NCBI GenBank assembly: GCA_021789495.1
Contig: JAJYJM010000019.1
Location: 1 to 36,268, forward strand
DNA: 36,268 nucleotides
Source: Nitrospirota bacterium
GTDB lineage: Bacteria > Nitrospirota > JACRHJ01
Direction of reading: 5' to 3'
A model generated the notes under the pieces. The model was not told the origin of the DNA. It searched no databases and was given only the letters and a program-made list of their open reading frames with translations. Position 1 is the first letter of the stretch. Each line of letters begins with the position of its first letter. The position numbers and the translations under genes were made by a program. Shown here in pieces: positions 7,719-16,090 of the stretch.

Positions 7719-9359
7719 ATGAAAATCATTCTTGTCCTGCTGACATTAACCGCTCTATGCGCCTGGCCCCCGGATGCCGGCGCCGCCCCCGGAGACGTCC
7801 TGTGGCAGTCGGCCTATTCCACGAATCCGGGCCGGGACAGGGACCAGGCGAATTCCGTAGCCGTGGGGCCGGGAGGGATTGTCGCCGCCGCGGGTTTCGC
7901 GAGCGAACCCGCCGGCAATTTCGATTACCTGACCGCCCTGTACGAACCGGGCGGCAACATGCTCTGGGCAAAACGCTACGACCGTTCCTGGAACGATGTC
8001 GGGAAGGCCGTCGCCTTCGACGAAAACGGGAACATACTCGTCGCCGGCGCGAGCAATAACCTCGACAACCCCACAAATACCTATTCCCGGTCTTATTACA
8101 CGGATTACCGGGTCATAAAATACTCCCCTGGCGGAGACATCCTAATGGAGACCCACGCCTCCGGCAGGCTGAACAACAACAGGCCCTCGGGCATCGTCGC
8201 GGACAATTACGGGAATATCTACGTCACCGGATTTGCCATGAACTCCTCGGGCACGTATCCGCTCTACTATACCGTACGGTTCGACAAACATGGCGAGATC
8301 GCCTGGGAGGACTTCGAGGACGTGCGCACGCCCGCCCAGGCCACAGGGATAGCCCTCAACCCGGACGGAGACGTCCTGGTAACCGGCTGGTATAAGGACT
8401 TGGGGACGGGGCAGGACGGCATAATGACGCTGCGTTACAACCCGGAGGACGGCAGGATTCTATGGCAGGACGATTTCAAGCCGCAGATGGACAGCGTAAC
8501 GGCATACGGAATAGCCTCGGACGACGACGGCAATATCATCGTCACCGGTGAGACGAGCGCGGACGGGCCCGACCTGCCTCGGACGGCCCTGACGCTGAAA
8601 TACAGCCCCAAGGGGCGGCTTCTCTGGGCTTCGGATTTCACCGGCTCGGAGTATAAAAACAGGGGCGACGCCGTGGCCGTGGACCACGAGGGGCGGATAT
8701 ACGTCGTCGGCAGGACTTTCAAGGGCAACCAAGGCGGAGACTGGCTCCTGCTCGTCTACGACAAAAACGGAAAGCTGCTATCCTCAAGGACTTACAGCTT
8801 CGGGAAGGAAGGCTTCGCCTCGTCCGTAGCCATAGAGCCGGGCGGAGACCTCATAATCGCGGGAGCCGTCCAGCCTGCGGGCGAGGCCGGCTGGCCGGCG
8901 ACCGGTTCGGCGTCCGGCCTGCCTGAAACCGGCCTGCCGACAGCCAAAAGCCCGGCGCCCCCTGAGTTCATGGTAATAAGGGTGGAGGGCCGGCGGTCCC
9001 TGGACAGGCCGTTCGGAGAATTTTTCGACCCCCGGACGCCCATGTGCCTGAAGAAAGCGCCCATGTGTCTGCTCCGGTGCGTGGAGCTCAAGGCGAAGCG
9101 TTTCGAGCCGGGAGACCCGAAATCTCCCATCCGTGTAAGCGCACAGCCGGTGGCGGGGATGGGCCGCAGGTACGAGTACCGGTTCTTCATAAGCGCCAAG
9201 GACGGCTGGAAGCCGCTCGGAGGATACGGCCCGATGAATAACGTCGTGCTCCAGGCCAAGGAAGGGCCGGGGACGAAGGTCATGGTGCAGGTCCGGAAGG
9301 TCGGCTCCCCGCTTGGTTACGACGCCATGCGGGAGCTTGACATAAGTGACGTATATTAA
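7719..9359 (+). CDS. Secreted beta-propeller (SBBP/delta-60-type repeat) protein
   Basis: A 546-residue exported protein. Residues 1-22 are a Sec signal peptide (MKIILVLLTLTALCAWPPDAGAA). From about residue 40 to 390 there are repeated units of the type 'D..GNI.V.G......DY...KY.P.G..LW', such as DENGNILVAGASNN, DNYGNIYVTGFAMN, DDDGNIIVTGETS and DHEGRIYVVGRTF. These are the blades of an SBBP/delta-60-like propeller. A Gly/Pro-rich linker carries two degenerate copies of the palindromic repeat. The C-terminal 130 residues, with three cysteines in PMCLKKAPMCLLRC, form a separate domain I do not recognise. It probably acts in the periplasm or at the cell surface. The function is unknown. Confidence 0.88.
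   Translation: MKIILVLLTLTALCAWPPDAGAAPGDVLWQSAYSTNPGRDRDQANSVAVGPGGIVAAAGFASEPAGNFDYLTALYEPGGNMLWAKRYDRSWNDVGKAVAFDENGNILVAGASNNLDNPTNTYSRSYYTDYRVIKYSPGGDILMETHASGRLNNNRPSGIVADNYGNIYVTGFAMNSSGTYPLYYTVRFDKHGEIAWEDFEDVRTPAQATGIALNPDGDVLVTGWYKDLGTGQDGIMTLRYNPEDGRILWQDDFKPQMDSVTAYGIASDDDGNIIVTGETSADGPDLPRTALTLKYSPKGRLLWASDFTGSEYKNRGDAVAVDHEGRIYVVGRTFKGNQGGDWLLLVYDKNGKLLSSRTYSFGKEGFASSVAIEPGGDLIIAGAVQPAGEAGWPATGSASGLPETGLPTAKSPAPPEFMVIRVEGRRSLDRPFGEFFDPRTPMCLKKAPMCLLRCVELKAKRFEPGDPKSPIRVSAQPVAGMGRRYEYRFFISAKDGWKPLGGYGPMNNVVLQAKEGPGTKVMVQVRKVGSPLGYDAMRELDISDVY
8883..8950 (+). repeat. Two degenerate coding palindromic repeats in the propeller gene
   Basis: The first unit reads GAGGCCGGCTGGCCGGC (8883-8899; E-A-G-W-P-A). 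The second is more diverged, around 8931-8950 (E-T-G-L-P-T-A). Both lie in the linker between the propeller and the C-terminal domain, in the sense orientation and in the EAGxPA frame. Confidence 0.55.
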
Positions 9360-9370
9360 CCGGGGGGCCT

Positions 9371-9544
9371 ATGTTTACCGATTCTCTGGCGGGGCTTGTA
9401 GGGCATGAAGTCATTGCAATGGCGAACGGCATAAGCTACAGGGGAAAACTCATAGAGGTAACCGAAACGGAGATATTTCTGCAGGGAGAGCTGGGCTGGA
9501 TGCAGCTTGAAGTGGAATACGTAACGGAGATAAGACCGGCATAA
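9371..9544 (+). CDS. Small 57-residue protein, possible Sm-like/SH3-type barrel
   Basis: An ATG at 9371 preceded by a GGGGGG tract opens a 58-codon frame ending in TAA at 9544. It fills the gap between the propeller gene and tdh, which run the same way. The product (MFTDSLAGLVGHEVIAMANG at the start, ending VEYVTEIRPA) alternates short hydrophobic strands: a G-x-x-V start, YRGKLIEVTETEIFLQ, then WMQLEVEYVTEI. That pattern resembles small five-stranded barrels such as LSm/Hfq or PRC-like proteins. No signal peptide. The coding pattern and fit to the gap make it likely real. The fold is a guess from pattern only. Confidence 0.65.
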   Translation: MFTDSLAGLVGHEVIAMANGISYRGKLIEVTETEIFLQGELGWMQLEVEYVTEIRPA

Positions 9545-9580
9545 GTCAGCTTACAGCCCTCATAAGGAAATGAAACCATT

Positions 9581-10618
9581 ATGCTCGCGGTGATAAAAGA
9601 GGCACAGGAGCCGGGACTGGCGCTCAAGGAGGCAGCGGCGCCCGAGCCGGGGCCGGGAGAAGTCCTCGTAAAGATAAACTACGCGTCCATCTGCGGGACG
9701 GACTCGCTTATTTACAACTGGGCGCCCTGGGCGGCGGGCCGCATGAAGCCGCCGGTAATAGTCGGGCACGAGTTCGCGGGGGAGGTTGTCGAAAGCGGGC
9801 CGGGGACGAGCGGCATGAGGCCCGGCACGCGGGTCTCAGCGGAATCTCACGTCTTCTGCGGCAGGTGTCTTCAGTGCCGCACGGGGAAGCCTGAGATATG
9901 CCGCGAACTAAAAATAATGGGCGTGGACAAAGACGGCTCATTCGCGCAATACGCGGCAATCCCGGAAAAGAATATCTGGGTGAACCACCCCGACATCCCC
10001 GACCGGATAGCGACGCTCCAGGAACCTCTTGGGAACGCCGTGGATACATTACTTGCGGAGGACGTAACGGGAAAGAGGATACTGATAACCGGCGCGGGGC
10101 CGATAGGACTCATGTGCGCCGCCCTTGCGCGCGCGTGCGGCGCGGCCAGGGTTATCGTGTCCGACCCGAACGAATACCGGCTCTCGCTCGCGGAAGGGCT
10201 TGGCGCGGACATAGTCCTGAACCCGAAGGTAACGCCGCTGAAGGGGCCGGTCCTGACGGCGACGGCGGGAGACGGAGTGGACGTCCTGCTCGAGGTATCC
10301 GGCAGCAAGGGCGCCCTGCGGGACGCCCTGCCCCTGGTGACGCCGGGCGGGCGGGTGTCGCTGCTTGGGATATTCCGGGGCGAAGCGCAGATTGCCCTTA
10401 CGGAGACGGTGATATTCAAAAAGCTCAGGATTTACGGCATAACCGGGCGCAGGATATTCTCCACCTGGCAGACCTTAAGCAGGCTTCTGTCTTCAAGGCG
10501 GCTCGACATATCGAAGCTGATTACCCACGAGCTTCCGTTAACTGATTTCAAAAAAGGCTTCGATCTGATGGAATCCGGCAGGTGCGGAAAGGTACTGTTC
10601 AGGATAAACGGGGGATGA
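9581..10618 (+). CDS. tdh: L-threonine 3-dehydrogenase (zinc-dependent MDR)
   Basis: Tdh oxidises L-threonine to 2-amino-3-ketobutyrate with NAD+, the substrate of the next gene. The 345-residue protein keeps the E. coli-style numbering of the catalytic zinc site (Cys38, Thr40, His63, Glu64) and the structural zinc lobe C-x2-C-x2-C-x7-C (Cys93, 96, 99, 107). The Rossmann loop is GAGPIGLM, followed by the acidic VSDPNEYRL. The [14 protein letters not shown] stretch is characteristic of Tdh rather than other alcohol dehydrogenases. Its TGA overlaps the kbl start (ATGATG). The two-gene threonine-to-glycine unit makes the call secure. Confidence 0.95.
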   Translation: MLAVIKEAQEPGLALKEAAAPEPGPGEVLVKINYASICGTDSLIYNWAPWAAGRMKPPVIVGHEFAGEVVESGPGTSGMRPGTRVSAESHVFCGRCLQCRTGKPEICRELKIMGVDKDGSFAQYAAIPEKNIWVNHPDIPDRIATLQEPLGNAVDTLLAEDVTGKRILITGAGPIGLMCAALARACGAARVIVSDPNEYRLSLAEGLGADIVLNPKVTPLKGPVLTATAGDGVDVLLEVSGSKGALRDALPLVTPGGRVSLLGIFRGEAQIALTETVIFKKLRIYGITGRRIFSTWQTLSRLLSSRRLDISKLITHELPLTDFKKGFDLMESGRCGKVLFRINGG

Positions 10619-11790
10619 TGGATAAATTACAGTTTATAAGACAGGAACTCGAATCGCTGAAGGCCGCCGGGCTTTATAACACCGTCCACGAGATTGGCTC
10701 GGCGCAGAGGGCGTGGATAATGGCGGACGGGCGGCGGGTCTTGAATCTCTGCTCGAACAACTACCTTGCCCTTGCGGACGACAGGCGCCTCGTGGACGCC
10801 GCGAAGGAGGCGCTGGAGAGATACGGCGCAGGCCCGGCGGCGGTGCGCTCGATTGCGGGAACGCTGACACTGCACAGAGAACTTGAGGAGGCCCTGGCGC
10901 GCTTCAAGGGCGTGGAGGCGGCGATTGCTCTTCAGTCCGGGTTCATGGCGAACCTTGGCGTTATACAGGCCTTGATGGGTCAGGACGACGAGATATTCTC
11001 GGACGAGCTGAACCACGCAAGCATAATCGACGGAATCCGCCTTTCCAGGGCCCATGTAACCAGATATGCGCACGCGGACGTATCCGACTTGAAATTGAAG
11101 CTTAAGACATCTCCAAGAAAAAAGAAGCTTGTGATAACGGACGGCGTCTTCAGCATGGACGGGGACATCGCGCCCTTAAAGGAAATCGCCGACGCGGCGG
11201 AGAAGTCCGGCGCGATGGTAATGGTGGACGACGCGCACGGCGAGGGCGTGCTTGGGCGCGCGGGCCGGGGGATTGTGGACCACTTCGGGCTTCACGGGAG
11301 AATAGACATCGAAATCGGGACGCTCTCCAAGGCGTTCGGCGTAGTGGGCGGATATGTCGCGGGCAGCGCGGTCTTGATTGATTACTTGCGCCAGAGGGCG
11401 CGGTCATTTCTCTTTTCGTCGGCTACTACCGCGGCGGACACCGCGGCATGCATAGCCGCCGTGAAGATACTTGAGTCCGACGACGGCCCCGTAAAGAAGC
11501 TCTGGGAGAACGCGCTTTATTTCCGGGAGAAGACGCGCGCGCTTGGATATAATACCGGGCGCACCGAGACGCCCATCACGCCGATAATCGTCGGAGACGC
11601 GGAGAAGGCGAAAAAACTATCTTCTATGTTGTTTGCCGAAGAGGTCTTCGCGCAGGCGATAGCCTATCCCACAGTTCCGAAAGGAGCGGCCAGGATACGC
11701 TGTATGGTGTCCGCGTCGCACTCGAAGGGAGATTTGGATTTCGCGGTGGATAAGCTAAAGAAAGCTGGGAAGGAACTGGGAATAATTTAG
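10615..11790 (+). CDS. kbl: Glycine C-acetyltransferase (2-amino-3-ketobutyrate CoA ligase)
   Basis: PLP enzyme of the alpha-oxoamine synthase family that splits 2-amino-3-ketobutyrate with CoA into glycine and acetyl-CoA. Key stretches: [11 protein letters not shown] near residue 45, the glycine-rich [38 protein letters not shown], and the PLP lysine in GTLSKAFG (Lys239). The start is the ATG at 10615 or the adjacent one at 10618, overlapping the tdh stop. The frame stays open a little upstream but without conservation. The adjoining tdh separates it from BioF and other family members. Its stop codon overlaps the stop of the convergent lyase gene. Confidence 0.93.
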   Translation: MMDKLQFIRQELESLKAAGLYNTVHEIGSAQRAWIMADGRRVLNLCSNNYLALADDRRLVDAAKEALERYGAGPAAVRSIAGTLTLHRELEEALARFKGVEAAIALQSGFMANLGVIQALMGQDDEIFSDELNHASIIDGIRLSRAHVTRYAHADVSDLKLKLKTSPRKKKLVITDGVFSMDGDIAPLKEIADAAEKSGAMVMVDDAHGEGVLGRAGRGIVDHFGLHGRIDIEIGTLSKAFGVVGGYVAGSAVLIDYLRQRARSFLFSSATTAADTAACIAAVKILESDDGPVKKLWENALYFREKTRALGYNTGRTETPITPIIVGDAEKAKKLSSMLFAEEVFAQAIAYPTVPKGAARIRCMVSASHSKGDLDFAVDKLKKAGKELGII

Positions 11791-13172
11791 TTCGGCTCCG
11801 TCAACCGCATCGGGTCGAAGACCTTCCTGAACTCCTCTTCGGAGAGGTATCCCTTTTCTCTTGTAACCTCGGCGACCGATTTGCCGGTTTTAAGCGCTTC
11901 CTTTGCGACCTCGGCGGCGTTCAAATACCCTATGTGCTGGTTCAGCGCGGTGGCGATGCCGAGGCTTTTGTCGACATATTCGCGGCATCTTTTTTCGTTC
12001 GCCATTATGCCTTCCACGCATTTTATGCGGAACACCCCGACAGCGTTTTTCAGAATCTCCGCGCTCATGAGCAGGTTGTGCGCCATAACCGGCATCATGA
12101 CGTTGAGCTCGAGCTGGCCCGCCTGCGCCGCCAACTCTATAGTCCGATCATTGCCGCAGACTTGAAAACCGACCATAGCCAGCATCTCGGCCATGACAGG
12201 GTTCACTTTTCCAGGCATGATGGACGAGCCGGGCTGGACGGCGGGAAGGGTAATCTCGGCAAGGCCTGTCATGGGGCCGGAGGAGAGAAGCCTCAGGTCG
12301 TTCGCTATGCGGATCAGGTCCGAAGCTATTGCCCTCAGCGCCCCGGAGGCCATGAGGACGGCGCCCTGGCTCTGCATGGAATAAAAGAGGTTCGCGGACG
12401 GCCTTAAGTCGAATCCCGTTATCTCTTTTATATATTCCACGACGAGCGGCGCATAGTCTTTGTGCGTGTTGATGCCCGTACCTGCGGCGCTTCCGCCCAG
12501 CCCAAGCTCGCCGAGTTCGGCTATAGCGCCGGCAAGTCTATCGACGCCTCTTTCCACTGCTGCGGCGTAGCCGGAGAACTCCTGGCCGAGGCGAATGGGC
12601 ACGGCGTCCTGGAGGTGCGTCCGGGCGGATTTCAGGATATGGTCGAACCCGGCGGACTTCTTAGAAAGAGACTGTGAAAGCCCGACAAGCTCGCCTGAAA
12701 GGTCATTAAAGGCGGCGATTGCCGCGATGCGCATGGCGGCGGGGAAGACGTCGTTCGTGGACTGGGACATGTTCACGTGGTCGTTCGGGCTGCAGGATTT
12801 ATAGTCCCCCTTTTCACGGCCCATCAGCTCCAGCGCCCGGTTCGCGATGACCTCGTTCGTATTCATGTTGTGCGAGGTGCCCGCTCCGGCCTGGTAGACA
12901 TCCACTACGAACTGGGAATCGAATCTCCCGCCCATGACCTCGTCCGCCGCCTGGATTATCTTGCCGGAGAGCGCATCGTCGAGTTTCCCGAGTTTTCTGT
13001 TGGCCTGGGCCGCAGCTTTTTTGATCACGGCGCTTGCCCGGATAAGTTTCGGGTGGGCGTGAAGCCCTGAGACGGGGAAATTTTCGACCGCTCGCTGGGT
13101 CTGAACACCCCAGTAGGCGTCCTTCGGCACCTTCACTATGCCCAAGGAGTCTCTCTCTTCCCTATATTCCAT
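11787..13172 (-). CDS. Aspartase/fumarase superfamily lyase (aspartate ammonia-lyase-like or class II fumarase)
   Basis: A 461-residue homotetrameric-type lyase that would release fumarate from aspartate, or interconvert fumarate and malate. Conserved regions: [21 protein letters not shown] (about 94-114), [24 protein letters not shown]-like [10 protein letters not shown], and the superfamily signature [11 protein letters not shown]. The first region matches aspartases (GAGTSxNMNTNEV) rather than the GSGTQ/GSGTS of fumarases. MPGKVN is the fumarase-like variant, and QTQRAVENF at the N-terminus is shared by both. I lean to aspartase but leave the symbol empty. The gene lies 20 bases downstream of the lipoprotein gene, probably co-transcribed. 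Its TAA overlaps the kbl TAG. Confidence 0.9.
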   Translation of the reverse strand: MEYREERDSLGIVKVPKDAYWGVQTQRAVENFPVSGLHAHPKLIRASAVIKKAAAQANRKLGKLDDALSGKIIQAADEVMGGRFDSQFVVDVYQAGAGTSHNMNTNEVIANRALELMGREKGDYKSCSPNDHVNMSQSTNDVFPAAMRIAAIAAFNDLSGELVGLSQSLSKKSAGFDHILKSARTHLQDAVPIRLGQEFSGYAAAVERGVDRLAGAIAELGELGLGGSAAGTGINTHKDYAPLVVEYIKEITGFDLRPSANLFYSMQSQGAVLMASGALRAIASDLIRIANDLRLLSSGPMTGLAEITLPAVQPGSSIMPGKVNPVMAEMLAMVGFQVCGNDRTIELAAQAGQLELNVMMPVMAHNLLMSAEILKNAVGVFRIKCVEGIMANEKRCREYVDKSLGIATALNQHIGYLNAAEVAKEALKTGKSVAEVTREKGYLSEEEFRKVFDPMRLTEPN

Positions 13173-13192
13173 GTGCGAAAGCTCCGGGAATT

Positions 13193-13936
13193 TTACAGAG
13201 GCAGGGTGATAAAAACCAGCGGGTTTAAGTAATACGGCAGAGAAACGACGACACCGCCGGCGATGTCTTCTATCATGTCCGAGCCGGCCCTCAGGGTATT
13301 CACCATGTCCTTTGGCCGGCTTACCTTGTAGGGATAATATCCCGCGGCGACGCCTCCCGACGGCGTGAAGAGCGCCTTGGCGAACCTGACCTCCGCCTTC
13401 GGCGCGGCCTTTTTAAGCCTCGCCTCGAACCCGTCCTGCCTGTCCTTGACCTGGTATACGAACCATGTATCGACCGTGCCGAAAAAGAACCTCTTTGCGG
13501 CGTGGACGACAGTGCTGTTAATCGTGCCCGGTATCACGCCGTCCGGTTCTCCGTCGAGGATTATCGTCCCGGTGTATGCCGCGCGATGATTGGAGGGCAC
13601 GGTCAGCTTGAGGTCTGTTAAAAACTTGTAGCCCTGGGTCTTTATCTCCACCGCCCCGTACGTCCCCGGCGGCAGGTAGACGCCGAAGTCGCCTGAGTCT
13701 ATGGTGGATATTTCGTAGGTCTTGTTTGCGCTGTCGTTTCTTAAGTATATTTTCGATTTCAGATTATCGGCGGGCATGGATATTCCGTTAATGGTATTCA
13801 GGAGTTCCACCCTCCCGAACACGGCGACCTGACCGTCCGGAGCGGGCACAATATTTCTTGTTACCGTCTTTGCGCCGGTTGTCGCGCATCCGGCAAAAAG
13901 CAGTGCGGCCAGCAGGGGCCAGAGAAGCTTTTTCAT
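13193..13936 (-). CDS. Lipoprotein of unknown function
   Basis: A 247-residue protein starting MKKLLWPLLAALLFAGCATT. This is a lipoprotein signal with lipobox LFAGC and acylated Cys17, so it should be membrane-anchored in the envelope. Residues 35-135 look like an all-beta, carboxypeptidase-regulatory or Ig-like module (VFGRVELL, then YLPPGTYGAVEIKTQGYKF). The C-terminal half has a hydrophobic stretch around SDMIEDIAGGVVVSLPYYLNPLVFITLPL. I do not recognise a named family. It precedes the aspartase-like gene in the same direction. A TTGACA-containing region upstream (13973-13945) may be its promoter. Confidence 0.8.
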   Translation of the reverse strand: MKKLLWPLLAALLFAGCATTGAKTVTRNIVPAPDGQVAVFGRVELLNTINGISMPADNLKSKIYLRNDSANKTYEISTIDSGDFGVYLPPGTYGAVEIKTQGYKFLTDLKLTVPSNHRAAYTGTIILDGEPDGVIPGTINSTVVHAAKRFFFGTVDTWFVYQVKDRQDGFEARLKKAAPKAEVRFAKALFTPSGGVAAGYYPYKVSRPKDMVNTLRAGSDMIEDIAGGVVVSLPYYLNPLVFITLPL

Positions 13937-13944
13937 AAGAGTTA

Positions 13945-13973
13945 TAATATTCCATGAAAGGGGGAATTGTCAA
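13945..13973 (-). promoter_or_regulatory. Possible promoter of the lipoprotein-lyase pair
   Basis: Minus strand TTGACA (13973-13968) with TATTAT about 19 bases downstream, or AATATT at 17. The spacing is not ideal, so this is tentative. Confidence 0.4.
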
Positions 13974-14025
13974 TCTCAAAGGAACGTCTGGACTTCTGTC
14001 TCGGCATATGCTATTAATTAGGGTG

Positions 14026-14493
14026 ATGCTCAAGGAATTCAAACAGTTCGCCTTGCGGGGAAACGTCATAGACATGGCGGTCGGCATAATCGTCGGCGGC
14101 GCGTTCGGCACGATTGTGCGCTCGCTTGTTTCCGACGTAATCATGCCGCCTATCGGCGTGCTTATCGGGAACGTGGATTTCTCCAACCTCTTCCTGGTCA
14201 TCCGGGGCGGAAAGACGCCGCCGCCTTACCCGACGCTTGCGGCGGCGAAGGCGGCGGGCGCGGTAACGATAAACTACGGCGCCTTCTTCAATGACATCAT
14301 AAGTTTTCTGATAGTCGCGGGGGCTGTTTTCATCCTGGTCAGGTCCATAAACAGGTTTGAGAAGCAGGTCCTTGAGTTCAGCCCCGAGCCTGCCACGAAG
14401 CCCTGCCCCTTCTGTTTTTCCACTATTCCCGCAAAGGCGACCCGCTGCCCGCAGTGCACGTCAGACCTTAAAGTACCCGAAAAAACCGCGTAA
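14026..14493 (+). CDS. mscL: Large-conductance mechanosensitive channel with C-terminal zinc ribbon
   Basis: MscL is the homopentameric inner-membrane tension valve for hypo-osmotic shock. The N-terminus MLKEFKQFALRGNVIDMAVGIIVGGAFG is the family amphipathic helix and pore-lining TM1. TM2 is FFNDIISFLIVAGAVFILV near residues 87-105. The ATG at 14026 is chosen because it begins the conserved helix; the frame extends upstream to 13954 without conservation. After TM2, in place of the usual cytoplasmic helical bundle, there is a zinc-ribbon-like CPFC-x10-CPQC module (Cys127, 130, 141, 144). The channel call is firm. Zinc binding is inferred from the cysteines. Confidence 0.95.
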   Translation: MLKEFKQFALRGNVIDMAVGIIVGGAFGTIVRSLVSDVIMPPIGVLIGNVDFSNLFLVIRGGKTPPPYPTLAAAKAAGAVTINYGAFFNDIISFLIVAGAVFILVRSINRFEKQVLEFSPEPATKPCPFCFSTIPAKATRCPQCTSDLKVPEKTA

Positions 14494-14501
14494 CCCCCGA
14501 C

Positions 14502-14530
14502 TTTACAGCCTCCCGTCCGGATGGTATATT
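14502..14530 (+). promoter_or_regulatory. Promoter of the OmpA-family gene
   Basis: -35 TTTACA (14502-14507), exactly 17 bases, -10 TATATT (14525-14530), just after the mscL stop. The predicted leader is about 80 bases. Confidence 0.6.
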
Positions 14531-14618
14531 AATTTTAAAAAGTTTCATGTTAAGGGCAGCTCCATGTTCCAAAAGATTAGGGGTTGTCCTTTTTTATTTT
14601 AACCAAGGGGAGGCGACG

Positions 14619-15965
14619 ATGAGGAAAACGCTTCTTGCCAATCTTGCGGCAATATCCGCGACTTTTATTTTCGCGCACTGCGCGGCGGCGCAGCCTGCGA
14701 GGACAGGCGCCGTCTCGGTGTTCCCGCACCTGGGGTGGTTCTGGACGGAGGGCAGCGAGCCTTACGATGCGCACTCATTCGACTGGGGAATCGGGGCCGG
14801 GTATTCGTTCAGCGAGACAGTCGGCGTCGAGTTCACCTTCGACAAGATGAACCCTGACAGGAAAAGCGGCGCAGGAGGCGACGGCGACACGGACATACAC
14901 ATGTTCAGGTTCGACGGCCTGTACCACTGGAGGCCCGGAAAGAAGCTTGAGCCTTACGTGGGGACAGGGCTCGGGTTCGCCTCCTACGAAGGCTCGGAGA
15001 CCCGCTTCCTCGTGGACGGCGGCGGCGGCATCGAATATTTCATCATGGACAACCTCTCCCTGCGCGCAGATTCGCGTTATATCTTCACGTTCAACCACAC
15101 GACAAGCAATCTCCTTACCACCTTCGGCGCAACGTATTATTTCGGCGGACCGACGGCGCACGCAATGAAGGCGGAAGCCGTCCCACCGGCCCCGGCGCGC
15201 AGGCACAGGGAAGCGAGGGTTGCCCCGAAACAGACCAGGGGCGTCACATGTTTTAATCTCAAGGTGCATTTCGCTTTCAACAAGGCGGACATCAAGCCGA
15301 AATATCATAGCGAACTCAAGCGCATCGCCGATTTCATGCGGGCAAACCCCGACGCCCGCGCAACAATCCAGGCTTATGCGGACGCCGTCGGCTCAAGGGA
15401 ATACAACCTGAAACTTACCGACAGGCGCGCGCAGGCCGTGAAGGACTATCTCGTGAAGTATTTCCATATCGGCGCGGACAGGCTTACGACGGAGGGCATG
15501 GGAAAGTCCGGCCCCATTGCCACGAACCTCACGAACGCGGGCAGGGCACAGAACCGCCGCGCGGTGCGCGTATTCTGCTCCAACGGCAAGGAAATGTCGG
15601 AGCCGAAGCTGAAGCAGAACTGCGTAGGGCTTAAGGTCCTGTTCGATTCCGGCAGCGCGAAGTTCAAGTCCGAATACGAGCCGGAGGTAAAAAGGGTTGC
15701 CGATTACATGAAGGAGCATCCCGAAATGAACGGGACTATCGAAGGCTATACGGACAACACCGGGCCGGGCAGGTTCAACCGGAAGCTCTCGCTTATGAGG
15801 GCGAAGGCCGTGAAGGACAGGCTTGTCAAGGGATACGGAATCTCTGCGGACAGGCTTAATACCGTGGGCTTCGGGGAGAACCGCCCGATACACGCGAACG
15901 CCACGGCACAAGGCAGGGCGAAAAACCGCTACGCCGTGGAGATACTGTGTATGCCGGCTGAGTAG
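14619..15965 (+). CDS. Outer-membrane beta-barrel protein with two OmpA-type peptidoglycan-binding domains
   Basis: A 448-residue protein. Residues 1-26 are a Sec signal (MRKTLLANLAAISATFIFAH, cleavage near AAAQ). Residues 30-178 form an OmpA/OprF-like eight-strand barrel with alternating hydrophobic strands, ending FGATYYFGG. After a Pro/Arg linker come two OmpA C-terminal domains (about 211-320 and 335-444). Each has a 'V/L-x-F-x2-x-S/NKA' start, an 'NxxLxxxRAxxV' helix and a 'GR..NRRA/NRYA' end. Each is bracketed by a cysteine pair exactly 109 residues apart (211/320, 335/444). The ATG at 14619 has a strong AAGGGGAGG site. The double domain should anchor the outer membrane firmly to peptidoglycan. 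Confidence 0.92.
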   Translation: MRKTLLANLAAISATFIFAHCAAAQPARTGAVSVFPHLGWFWTEGSEPYDAHSFDWGIGAGYSFSETVGVEFTFDKMNPDRKSGAGGDGDTDIHMFRFDGLYHWRPGKKLEPYVGTGLGFASYEGSETRFLVDGGGGIEYFIMDNLSLRADSRYIFTFNHTTSNLLTTFGATYYFGGPTAHAMKAEAVPPAPARRHREARVAPKQTRGVTCFNLKVHFAFNKADIKPKYHSELKRIADFMRANPDARATIQAYADAVGSREYNLKLTDRRAQAVKDYLVKYFHIGADRLTTEGMGKSGPIATNLTNAGRAQNRRAVRVFCSNGKEMSEPKLKQNCVGLKVLFDSGSAKFKSEYEPEVKRVADYMKEHPEMNGTIEGYTDNTGPGRFNRKLSLMRAKAVKDRLVKGYGISADRLNTVGFGENRPIHANATAQGRAKNRYAVEILCMPAE

Positions 15966-16008
15966 CTTAAATGCGGATTCTTGGGCTGCGCCGGAATGAC
16001 AAACCATC

Positions 16009-16038
16009 TGTAGGGCGCAAGTAACTTGCGCCCCTACA
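16009..16038. repeat. Intergenic palindrome between convergent genes
   Basis: TGTAGGG-CGCAAGT pairs with ACTTGCG-CCCCTACA with a one-base offset, giving a long hairpin in either transcript. It lies between the convergent OmpA-family and DUF748 genes, where it could help end both transcripts. Same outer motif (TGTAGGG/CCCCTACA) as the 1669-1721 element. Confidence 0.7.
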
Positions 16039-16054
16039 GCCTACGCACACCCTC

Positions 16055-16072
16055 GGTCATTCCCGAATGACC
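16055..16072. repeat. Perfect palindrome GGTCATTC-CC-GAATGACC
   Basis: Eight-base perfect arms with a 2-base centre, followed by ATCGGGAATCCAGGG. The CATTCC/GGAAT words recur at 15985-16000 and 29288-29300, so this appears to belong to a second REP-like family. It sits next to the DUF748 stop codon. Confidence 0.6.
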
Positions 16073-16090
16073 CTATCGGGAATCCAGGGT

